Source: Nocardia macrotermitis (GTDB taxonomy: Bacteria > Actinomycetota > Actinomycetes > Mycobacteriales > Mycobacteriaceae). Taken from it: DNA of 64,000 bases. Below are positions 1 to 7,293 of this stretch, in pieces. Both the position numbers and the translations under genes were made by a program. Where the stretch lies: assembly GCF_009604405.1 (NCBI RefSeq), contig NZ_WEGK01000024.1:40244-104243 (forward strand), written 5' to 3'. Below the pieces are notes generated by a model. That model saw nothing but the letters and a program-made list of their open reading frames with translations, was not told where the DNA came from and did no database searches. Positions within the stretch are counted from its first letter, which is position 1. Every line of letters starts with the position of its first letter.

Positions 1-372
1 GGAGTGCGATCCGGCCGGTGACAGCGTTCCGGGGATGGATCCGCCGACGCGCCGTTGCAATGAAAGTTACTGCGGCACCGGGGATCAGCGCCCGGCGGCG
101 CGGCGGGGAAGAACGATCACCCGCTGGTCACCCCGGGTGACGGCGACACCCGCTGGAGATCTCGCACGGCGGAATTCCCAGCTGCGAGAGCAGGTTATCT
201 TCCGCCGCTCGCCGCCCGGCGTTGGTTTCGTGTTTCCGCTCCGGCAATTCGGGTAGTGCAAATCGCCACATAAATCTATTGTGATGTAATTCGCGGGTGA
301 ACCGGCGGCTCGGCAGGGCGGTCGGTGCGCTCGAAGCAGAGAGCGTATGAGCGTAGGAGTGATGTACGCCGG
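1..372. other. Leading intergenic region
   Basis: I find no convincing gene here; the open frames on both strands are by-products of high GC and have no recognisable product. A short inverted repeat, CACA-N9-TGTG, lies at 267-283 in a locally AT-richer stretch about 90 bases before the LuxR-type gene and could be part of its promoter or operator. The window edge prevents judging what lies to the left. Confidence 0.4.
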
Positions 373-2034
373 ATGACAGCGATCGAACCCCTGGAGCAGG
401 CCGCCGACCGCCTCGTCGGCCGCCGCACGGAGATCGAAGCGATCGGCGTGCTGATCGACCGGGTCGCCTCCGGGCGCGGCGGCGCGTTCCTGCTGATCGA
501 GGGCGAACCCGGGATCGGGAAGACCGCGCTGCTGCATCGCGCGGTCGGCATGGCGGCCGGGGCCGGGATGCGGATCCTGCTCGGCGCGGCGACCGAAGCC
601 GAACGGTCGACGCCGGGCGCGGCGGTCAATTCCTGTGTGGCGCAAGGTGATCCCGGTGGCGGGGTGCCCGGACACCAGCCGGGTTCCACCGCCGCCTTCT
701 CGGATCTGCTGGGCCGGTGGTGTGCGGACGGACCGGTGGCGGTGCTGATGGACGACATCCACTGGGCCGACGCCGCGAGCCTGTCGGTGCTGCGCTGGCT
801 GAGCGTCGCGGTGGACACCATGCCGCTGCTGGTCGTGGTGACCATGCGGCCCTATCCGCTGGGACCGGGCCTGCCCCGGCTGCTCTCGGAGTTCGACGCG
901 GTCGGTGCGCGGCGAATGTCGTTGGGCCCGTTGGCCGATGCCGAGGTCGCCCGGTTGGTCGAACGGTCGCTCGGCGCGCCCCCCGAACCGCAGCTGCACG
1001 AGCTGATCGCCGGTGCCGCCGGAAATCCGTTGTACCTCAACGATCTACTGGACGGACCCGCTCCCGCCGCGCCGGAGGCCGGACTCCCGGACGCGCTGTC
1101 GGCCCGGATCGCGCGGCGGCTGGAGTTCCTGCCCGAATCGGCCCGGCACATCCTGGAGGCGGCCGCCGCGCTGGCCCCGCGCGTCGATCCGGTGAAACTG
1201 GCCGGGATCCTGGGTGTTTCGCTGATCGATGTGTGGCACGAGATCCGCACCGCCGTCGAGGCGCGGGTGCTGGTGTACGACGGTGACGAACTGGTCTTCC
1301 GGCACGATCTGATCCGACGCGTGCTGGCCGATCAGGTGTCCCCCTCGATCCGGGCCACCCTGCGCCGCCACGTCGAGGTGGCCGGGCGGCATCTGATGCG
1401 GATCGCCGAACCCGCCGCGGATCCCGGCGCGCCCACCCGGAATCCGTCGACGGCCGCACTGGATCGGGTGGCCGAACTCATCGAGGGCACGGTCGCCGCC
1501 GCGACCGCGGAGTCGCTGGTGGCGAGCCTGCCCACGCCGAGCGATCCGACCACCGTGCTGCTGTTCCGCGGCCTCGCCGACGGCGATGTGGACCTGGTCG
1601 CCGCGGCCGTATCGGAATTCGAGCGTTCCGAACGTCCCCGGTTCGCCGCGCTGGCGGGGGAGAACCTCGCGGAGATGCTGGTGCGCAACGGCCGCACCGC
1701 CGAGGCGCGCGCCGCACTCGACGCGGCGGCGACGCGGTACGAGACCCTGGGCGCGGGACCGGAGACCGCCCGGGTGCGGGCGCGACTGCGCGAACTGGGA
1801 GTGCGACGCGGCGTGCGGGGCACGCGCCGACGACCCGAAACCGGCTGGGAGGCCCTGACCGCGACCGAGCGAAAGGTCGCCGTGCAGGTCGCACAGGGCT
1901 GCTCCAATGCCGAAATCGCCGAGAAGATGTTCCTGTCCCGGCGCACCGTGCAAACCCACGTGTCGAACATCCTGGGCAAACTCGGCCTGCGGTCGCGCGT
2001 GCAGGTCGCGGTCGCCTACGCGCAACGTGGGTGA
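373..2034 (+). CDS. LuxR-type ATPase regulator (short form)
   Basis: Transcriptional regulator with an N-terminal P-loop ATPase domain and a C-terminal LuxR helix-turn-helix, about 553 residues. Walker A is GEPGIGKT near residues 44-51 and Walker B ends in DDIHWAD. The HTH carries the usual LTATERKVA ... SRRTVQTHVSNILGKL pattern. The ATG at 373 is chosen because GGAG lies about 14 bases upstream; an upstream ATG at 325 would add 16 unlikely residues. Regulators of this LAL class usually run to 900-1000 residues. Compared with its paralogue at 13488-16373 this protein lacks roughly 400 residues of the helical TPR-like middle part, keeping only the ATPase, a short linker and the HTH. The sequence just before Walker B is unusually Gly/Pro rich. 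The family normally controls secondary metabolism or catabolism; the target is unknown. Confidence 0.85.
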   Translation: MTAIEPLEQAADRLVGRRTEIEAIGVLIDRVASGRGGAFLLIEGEPGIGKTALLHRAVGMAAGAGMRILLGAATEAERSTPGAAVNSCVAQGDPGGGVPGHQPGSTAAFSDLLGRWCADGPVAVLMDDIHWADAASLSVLRWLSVAVDTMPLLVVVTMRPYPLGPGLPRLLSEFDAVGARRMSLGPLADAEVARLVERSLGAPPEPQLHELIAGAAGNPLYLNDLLDGPAPAAPEAGLPDALSARIARRLEFLPESARHILEAAAALAPRVDPVKLAGILGVSLIDVWHEIRTAVEARVLVYDGDELVFRHDLIRRVLADQVSPSIRATLRRHVEVAGRHLMRIAEPAADPGAPTRNPSTAALDRVAELIEGTVAAATAESLVASLPTPSDPTTVLLFRGLADGDVDLVAAAVSEFERSERPRFAALAGENLAEMLVRNGRTAEARAALDAAATRYETLGAGPETARVRARLRELGVRRGVRGTRRRPETGWEALTATERKVAVQVAQGCSNAEIAEKMFLSRRTVQTHVSNILGKLGLRSRVQVAVAYAQRG

Positions 2035-2350
2035 GGTGCGGGCTGCGTGGGTGGGGTGTGTGCTGCGTGGGTGGGGTGTGTGCGGCGCGGGTGAGGTGCG
2101 GGCGTGGGTGGGGTGTGTGCGGCGCGGGTGAGGTGCGGGCGTGGGTGGGGTGTGTGCGCCGTGGGTGAGGTGCGGGCGTGGGTGGGGTGTGTGCGCCGTG
2201 GGTGAGGTGCGGGCGTGGGTGAGATGTGTGCGGCGCGGGTGAGGTGCGGGCGTGGGTGAGATGTGTGCGGCGCGGGTGAGGTGCGGGCGTGGGTGAGGTG
2301 TGCGCGGCGCGAGTGGGGTGTGCGCGACGTGGGCGAGGTGTGTGCAGCGT
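2035..2350. repeat. 37-bp GT-rich tandem repeat
   Basis: Immediately after the LuxR stop codon, about 315 bases consist of a degenerate tandem repeat with a 37-base period, made of two similar half units (GCGGGCGTGGGTGGGGTG and TGTGCGGCGCGGGTGAGGT, with variants). About eight imperfect copies can be followed, with identity best in the middle. The strand bias is extreme (G and T on the plus strand). No reading frame through it looks like protein, and merR1 ends just beyond it. It resembles a minisatellite grown by slippage. Confidence 0.85.
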
Positions 2351-2365
2351 GGGTGAGGTGGGGCG

Positions 2366-3247
2366 CTACCGGTTGACCCGCCGGGCGAAGGTTTGATCCA
2401 AGAGGTCGGCCAGGGCGCGGGTTACCGCGAGACGTGCTGTCTCGCTGGTGGATTCGAATCCGGTGCGGGCGGCGGTGAGGCGTCCGGCCGAGCCGCGGCG
2501 TTGTCCGGCCAGGCGGTGGAACAGTTCGCCGACGTGTTGTGCGGCGATTCGGTCGTAGTCCGCGCGTAATCGTTCGATCAGGGCTAGTGCCTCGGCGGAA
2601 CTGAGTCCGGCGTCGACGAGACGGCCGGCGGGGTCGGTGTGGTACGGCGTGGGTGGCGGCTCGGGGTAGTACGGATCGGTCTGTTGCGTAGGTGCCTGGG
2701 TGAGCGCGTGCGTCTGCGTCTCGTCCGGCGGGGCTGTCGCGTCCTGATCCGTGTGTTGATCCGTGTGTTGTGGCCGAGTGAGCGCGACCGTGGCTCGCCA
2801 GGTGACATCCGCAGAATGCCCCGGTACGCGGGGGGACTGCTGCCCCGGGACGCCCGGGGATTGCGGCCCTGGAACGCCCGGGGATTGCGGCCCTGGAACG
2901 CCCGGGGGCTGGTGCCCTGGAACGTTCGGGGGCTGTTGCACGACGACGCTCGGGGCTTGCTGTCCTGGAACGTTCGCGGCTTGCTGCGCGGGGACGCCCA
3001 GCACCTCGGCGAGCCCCTCACCGCGATCCCACGCCTCGAGCAGTTCCCGGATGCCGTTGAGTTTCATGCCGCGGCTGAGTAGCCGGCTGATGGTCTGCAA
3101 TCGGTGCAGATGTTCGGTTCCGTAGTAGCCGATGCGACCGCGCAGCGCGGGGGACGGCAGCAGACCACGTTCGTGATACACCCGCACACTGCGCACGGTG
3201 ATCTCCGCGGCCCGCGCGAGCTCATCGATCGTGTATTCCGCCTGCAC
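2366..3247 (-). CDS. MerR-family regulator with Pro/Gln repeat insert
   Basis: A 293-residue MerR-type regulator. The N-terminal winged helix-turn-helix (residues about 4-75) begins YTIDELARAAEITVRSVRVYHERGLLP. It is closely similar to the protein at 9783-10514, including the MKLNGIRELLEAWDRG segment. Where the paralogue has a short linker, this protein has about 120 residues of low-complexity Pro/Gln/Gly sequence with an 8-residue repeat (PGVPGPQS-like, 24-bp DNA period around 2838-2990). The C-terminal helical region (GLSSAEALALIERLRADYDRIAAQHVGELFHRLAGQ) resembles the effector/dimer region of the paralogue. Two copies of the shared palindrome lie upstream (3286-3307 and 3344-3365) and both point toward this gene, which suggests autoregulation. 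Confidence 0.85.
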   Translation of the reverse strand: MQAEYTIDELARAAEITVRSVRVYHERGLLPSPALRGRIGYYGTEHLHRLQTISRLLSRGMKLNGIRELLEAWDRGEGLAEVLGVPAQQAANVPGQQAPSVVVQQPPNVPGHQPPGVPGPQSPGVPGPQSPGVPGQQSPRVPGHSADVTWRATVALTRPQHTDQHTDQDATAPPDETQTHALTQAPTQQTDPYYPEPPPTPYHTDPAGRLVDAGLSSAEALALIERLRADYDRIAAQHVGELFHRLAGQRRGSAGRLTAARTGFESTSETARLAVTRALADLLDQTFARRVNR

Positions 3248-3285
3248 AGCCAGACCCCCTGGAAGGCCAACTCATCCTGAATATA

Positions 3286-3307
3286 TGTACCGCGATCCAA
3301 CGGTGCC
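3286..3307 (-). promoter_or_regulatory. Shared palindromic element, copy A (merR1 proximal)
   Basis: Read on the minus strand this is GGCACCGT-N6-GCGGTACA followed by TATATT, so the right arm runs into a -10-like hexamer, as in the other copies. It lies about 39 bases before the merR1 start. Its left arm is the least conserved of the five copies. Confidence 0.6.
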
Positions 3308-3343
3308 ATGGTCAACGGTATGTCTCTGGAGACCGTAGGTCAA

Positions 3344-3365
3344 TGTACCGTTATTTGACGGCACA
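3344..3365 (-). promoter_or_regulatory. Shared palindromic element, copy B (merR1 distal)
   Basis: On the minus strand this is TGTGCCGT-N6-ACGGTACA followed by TT, matching copies D and E in both arms. The right arm overlaps the -10-like TACATT. It sits about 97 bases before merR1 and 147 bases before the divergent WhiB-like gene, so it could act on either. A further half site (TCAACGGTA) lies between copies A and B at 3312-3320. Confidence 0.7.
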
Positions 3366-3511
3366 ATCTATTGCTCTTCGCGCCGTCGTGCGTTAGCGTT
3401 CGAGTGCGGCGTTGTTACGCCGCTTCCGGGGACCGTTGATCGGCCCCGATGACGTCCCTCCCATGGACACGCCTGCCTCGGGCGTGCCCTCGGCATCCCT
3501 CGGAGACGGCT

Positions 3512-3940
3512 GTGACCACTTTCCAGAACCCTGTGACCACGTTCCAGAACCCCGCGCCCATCGCGGGATCGCGGCGACCCTCCTGCGCCGACGGCCCCAA
3601 CGACTGGGACCTCGACGTCGGCACCCCCGATTCCTGGCGGGCCGCGGTGCGGATCTGCCAGGAGTGCCCGCTGCTCAACGACTGCGCGGAATCTGTTCGC
3701 ACACTGACGGATCGGGGCATGGGCCCGCGCTCGATGATCTGGGCGGGCGTGGCCTACGACGCCACCGGCCGCGTGCTCGAGAACCTCGACCGCCACCGGA
3801 TCACCCCCCTGGATCACAAACCCCCGCTGCGCATCATCCGGCACAGCGAACGTCCGCGCGGCACCGAGAACGCCCCCGCCGCGCCCCGGCGGCATCTCAT
3901 CCTGGGGCGGGGTCTGCGACCCACCGGCACTGCGGGCTGA
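3512..3940 (+). CDS. WhiB-like iron-sulfur regulator
   Basis: A 142-residue protein of the WhiB-like family, which uses four cysteines to bind a [4Fe-4S] cluster and regulates transcription with the housekeeping sigma factor. One cysteine (SCADGPNDWD) is followed by ICQECPLLNDC, giving the C ... CxxCxxxxxC arrangement, and then SMIWAGVAYDATGR, a variant of the G-[VI]-W-G-G turn. The GTG at 3512 is chosen because GGAG lies six bases upstream; an ATG at 3449 has no such site. The first seven codons (VTTFQNP) are tandemly duplicated as a near-perfect 21-bp repeat, so a second GTG follows in frame, but it lacks a ribosome binding site. The tail after the cluster region is long and basic, as in DNA-binding members. 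Confidence 0.75.
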   Translation: MTTFQNPVTTFQNPAPIAGSRRPSCADGPNDWDLDVGTPDSWRAAVRICQECPLLNDCAESVRTLTDRGMGPRSMIWAGVAYDATGRVLENLDRHRITPLDHKPPLRIIRHSERPRGTENAPAAPRRHLILGRGLRPTGTAG

Positions 3941-4069
3941 CCCGCCGCGGCCGATCCGCTGTTCCGCTTACGGCGGACCCACTACATTGGCACCGCGAGC
4001 CTGCCCGGATCCACCGGATCATCGCTCGCGACAGCCGAATCCGTCCGTTCACATCGAGGTGACAGCACA

Positions 4070-5560
4070 GTGTCGACACCGAGCACCATCATCCGGAGTC
4101 TGGTCCCGGCACGCATGGACCGGTTGCCGTGGGCCAGATTCCACTGGCTGATCGTGGTGGGCCTCGGGGTGTCGTGGATCCTGGACGGGCTGGAGATCCA
4201 GATCGTCTCCAGCATGGGTTCGCTGCTCCAGAACCAGCACACGCTGCACCTGACCGCGGGTCAGGTCGGCGCGATGGGTTCGTGGTATCTGGCCGGGCAG
4301 GTGGTGGGCGCGCTGTTCTTCGGCCGGATCACCGACAAACTCGGCCGCAAGAAGCTGTTCATCCTGACCCTCGCGATCTATCTGATCGGCAGCGGCCTGG
4401 CCGGATTCTCCTGGGATGCCTGGTCGCTGTTCCTGTTCCGGTTCATCGCGGGCACCGGCATCGGCGGCGAGTACACCGCGATCAACTCCGCGATCGACGA
4501 GATCATGCCGTCGCGGTATCGCGGCCGGGTGGATATCGCGATCAACGGAACCTATTGGGGCGGTGCGGCTCTGGGCGCGGCGGCCAGTCTGCTGCTGTAC
4601 AACGAGCACTACGTGCCGGTCGAATGGGGTTGGCGCATAGGCTTCTTCATCGGTCCGGTGCTCGGGCTGATCATCATCTTCCTGCGCCGCCAGATCCCGG
4701 AGAGCCCGCGCTGGCTGCTGACCCACGGCCGCGCCGCCGAGGCCGAACGCACGGTCACCGAGATCGAGGAACACGTGCGCAGCCGGGGCGTGGAGTTGCC
4801 GCCGGTGGACGAGCGCCAGGCGCTCGAGATCGTCGAGCGGGACCGGGTGTCCTATCTCCAGATGGCGCGAATCTTCTTCGGGCGCTACCCATCCCGGTCG
4901 TTCCTCGGCTTCACGATGATGGTGACCCAGGCATTCCTCTACAACGCCATCTTCTTCACCGAGGCGCAGGTGCTGACGCACTTCTATCATGTGCCCGACG
5001 ATCACACCGGCTACTACTTCTTCCCGTTCGCGGTCGGCAATCTGATCGGTCCGCTGGTGCTGGGCCCGCTGTTCGACAGCATCGGGCGGCGCAAGATGAT
5101 CTGCGGGACGTATGTGCTCTCGGGCGGGCTACTCGCCTTGTCCGCGTGGGCATTTCACGCCGGGATCCTGAACGCCGCGACGCAGACGGCCTTCTGGTGC
5201 GTCATCTTCTTCTTCGCCTCCGCGGGCGCCTCCTCGGCCTATCTCACGGTGAGCGAGATCTTCCCGCTGGAGCTGCGCGGGCAGGCGATCTCGTTCTTCT
5301 TCGCGATCTCCCAGGGGGCGGGCGGTGTGCTGGCCCCCTACCTGTTCAGTCTGCTGGTGGGCGGCGCGGACAATCCGAGCCTGGATCGGCTGCCGCTGGC
5401 GATCGGCTATCTGATCGGGGCCGCGGCGATGATCGGCGGCGGTCTGGTCGCCTGGTTCTTCGGGGTGGACGCGGAGGGGAAGTCGTTGGAGGACATCGCC
5501 GATCCGCTGTCCAAGGCGACCGCGGACGACCTCGAGGATCCCGGGCGAACACGGGTCTGA
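4070..5560 (+). CDS. MFS transporter, sugar/metabolite porter type
   Basis: A 496-residue inner-membrane transporter of the major facilitator superfamily with about 12 membrane segments. The loop-2 motif reads GRITDKLGRKK, and RRQIPESPRWLL after helix 6 is the PESPR signature of the sugar-porter/metabolite:H+ symporter branch. The corresponding second-half motif is DSIGRRK. The GTG start at 4070 has GAGGTG about eight bases upstream; the next ATG is 15 codons in. The substrate cannot be read from sequence; sugars, aromatic acids and other carboxylates are all carried by relatives. The gene follows the WhiB-like gene after 129 bases with no obvious terminator, and the permease gene downstream has its own promoter element. 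Confidence 0.85.
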   Translation: MSTPSTIIRSLVPARMDRLPWARFHWLIVVGLGVSWILDGLEIQIVSSMGSLLQNQHTLHLTAGQVGAMGSWYLAGQVVGALFFGRITDKLGRKKLFILTLAIYLIGSGLAGFSWDAWSLFLFRFIAGTGIGGEYTAINSAIDEIMPSRYRGRVDIAINGTYWGGAALGAAASLLLYNEHYVPVEWGWRIGFFIGPVLGLIIIFLRRQIPESPRWLLTHGRAAEAERTVTEIEEHVRSRGVELPPVDERQALEIVERDRVSYLQMARIFFGRYPSRSFLGFTMMVTQAFLYNAIFFTEAQVLTHFYHVPDDHTGYYFFPFAVGNLIGPLVLGPLFDSIGRRKMICGTYVLSGGLLALSAWAFHAGILNAATQTAFWCVIFFFASAGASSAYLTVSEIFPLELRGQAISFFFAISQGAGGVLAPYLFSLLVGGADNPSLDRLPLAIGYLIGAAAMIGGGLVAWFFGVDAEGKSLEDIADPLSKATADDLEDPGRTRV

Positions 5561-5600
5561 GCTGCGCTTTTACTCCACGGTTTCCCATCGGTGGGATTGA

Positions 5601-5622
5601 TGTGCCGATATCCAGCGGTACA
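5601..5622 (+). promoter_or_regulatory. Shared palindromic element, copy C (permease-pknG)
   Basis: TGTGCCGA-N6-GCGGTACA followed by TT, giving the -10-like TACATT at the right end. It lies 42 bases before the amino-acid permease start and probably controls both the permease and the downstream pknG. Confidence 0.7.
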
Positions 5623-5663
5623 TTGAGTGACGATATGATATTCGTCACCTGAAAGGCCGTGTC

Positions 5664-7259
5664 ATGACAGCCGTCCACCCACCCAGGTCGACCGCGTCGT
5701 CCGCAGGTCTGCACCACGAGGACACCGGTTACCGAAAGTCGTTGCGGCCCCGGCAGTTGCAGATGATCGCCATCGGCGGCGCCATCGGCACCGGGCTGTT
5801 CCTGGGATCGGCGGACCGGCTCGCGCACGCCGGACCCGGACTGTTCCTGGTGTACGCGGTCTGCGGCGTGTTCGTGTTCTTCGTGCTGCGGGCTCTGGGG
5901 GAGCTGGTCTCGCACCGGCCGTCCTCGGGCTCGTTCGTGTCCTACGCGCGCGAGTTCTACGGGGAGAAACTGGCTTTCGGCGTCGGCTGGATGTACTTCT
6001 TCCACTGGTGCATGACCGGCATCGTCGATATCACCGCCATCGCCACCTACGTGCACTACTGGGGCCCGACCCGGATCCTGCCGCAGTGGGCGATCGCGCT
6101 GGTGGCCCTGGTGATCGTGGTCGCGTTCAATCTGATCTCGGTGCGCTGGTTCGGTGAACTGGAGTTCTGGGTCGCGCTGATCAAGGTCGTCGCGCTGGTC
6201 GGCTTCCTGATCGTCGGGTCGATCATCCTCGGCGGCCGGTTCACCATCGACGGGCAGCCGACCGGATTCGGGCTGCTGGCCGAGAACGGCGGGCTGTTCC
6301 CGGTCGGTGTGCTGCCCCTGGTCACCGTCACCACCGGGGTGGTATTCGCTTATGCCGCAGTCGAACTGGTCGGGACCGCGGCGGGGGAGACCGAACATCC
6401 GGAGCGGGTCATGCCCCGGGCGATCAACACCGTGATCGCCCGCATCGCGCTGTTCTACGTCGGTTCCCTGGTGCTGCTGGGCCTGCTGCTGCCCTTCGGC
6501 GAATTCGTGGGCGGACAGAGCCCGTTCGTGACGTTCTTCGCCGGGCTGGGCGTGCACGGCGCGGGCACCATCATGAATCTGGTCGTGCTGACCGCGGCCT
6601 TCTCCAGCCTGAACGCCGGGTTGTATTCGACCGGCCGCATCCTGCGGTCGATGTCGGTGAACGGCAGCGCGCCGGCGCTGGGTGCGCGGATGTCCGATTC
6701 GGGGGTGCCCTACGTCGGCATCCTGGCCACCGGCGCGATCGCGCTGATCGGAGTCGGACTCAACGCCGTGGTCCCGGGCCAGGCGTTCGAGATCGTGCTG
6801 AACATGTCGGCGCTGGGCACCATCACCGCCTGGTCGGTGATCGTGGTGTGCCAGCTGCGGCTGTGGTGGTGGAGCCGCAAGGGCCTGGCGCAGCGGCCGG
6901 CGTTCCGGCTGCCGGGCGCGCCCTGGAGTGGCGTGCTGACGCTGGCGTTCCTGTTCGGCGTGGTGGTGCTGATGGCGGTCAGCGACGACATCGTGCAGCG
7001 CGGCGCGGTGATCGCGGTCGTGGTGGTGATGCTGCCGGTGCTGACGGTCGGCTGGCTGCTGGCGCGCCGCCGGGCCGCCGATGTCGCGGCGAGTTGGCGG
7101 GCGGTGAGTGCGCAGTCGCCGCACATGCCCGAACTGCCTGTGGCCGAACCGGATTCGGTGGCGTCGGCGGTGGCCGTGGTGGTCGAACCCGACGGTCGAA
7201 CATATTCCCAGGGGCGGGAACAACGTGTGCACGACGATATCGGCGGCGGACCAGAATGA
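5664..7259 (+). CDS. Amino-acid permease (APC family)
   Basis: A 531-residue amino acid/proton symporter of the APC superfamily, the group that includes asparagine (AnsP), GABA and aromatic amino-acid permeases. The first membrane helix has the family signature IGGAIGTGLFLGS, and about 12 hydrophobic segments follow. VELVGTAAGETEHPERVMPRAIN is the conserved stretch after helix 6. A 35-residue hydrophilic N-terminus and a long cytoplasmic C-tail bracket the core. The ATG start follows GAAAGG. The gene ends 34 bases before pknG, in the same direction and without a visible terminator, so the two are likely cotranscribed. The substrate is not certain. Given PknG's known role in sensing glutamate/aspartate-type amino acids in mycobacteria, an acidic amino acid or amide is a reasonable guess. 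Confidence 0.88.
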   Translation: MTAVHPPRSTASSAGLHHEDTGYRKSLRPRQLQMIAIGGAIGTGLFLGSADRLAHAGPGLFLVYAVCGVFVFFVLRALGELVSHRPSSGSFVSYAREFYGEKLAFGVGWMYFFHWCMTGIVDITAIATYVHYWGPTRILPQWAIALVALVIVVAFNLISVRWFGELEFWVALIKVVALVGFLIVGSIILGGRFTIDGQPTGFGLLAENGGLFPVGVLPLVTVTTGVVFAYAAVELVGTAAGETEHPERVMPRAINTVIARIALFYVGSLVLLGLLLPFGEFVGGQSPFVTFFAGLGVHGAGTIMNLVVLTAAFSSLNAGLYSTGRILRSMSVNGSAPALGARMSDSGVPYVGILATGAIALIGVGLNAVVPGQAFEIVLNMSALGTITAWSVIVVCQLRLWWWSRKGLAQRPAFRLPGAPWSGVLTLAFLFGVVVLMAVSDDIVQRGAVIAVVVVMLPVLTVGWLLARRRAADVAASWRAVSAQSPHMPELPVAEPDSVASAVAVVVEPDGRTYSQGREQRVHDDIGGGPE

Positions 7260-7293
7260 GAGCCCGACTCACCAATGGGTACGAAAGGTTCCC

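Noticed and set aside
85..999. A 304-residue minus-strand frame opposite the first LuxR gene
   Set aside because: It is antisense to a gene with clear ATPase and HTH motifs, and its composition (Arg/Gln/His/Gly) is typical of frame shadows in high-GC DNA.
2820..3000. Possible CRISPR-like array in the merR1 region
   Set aside because: The repeats are short, in frame, without unique spacers, and encode a Pro/Gln-rich protein segment.
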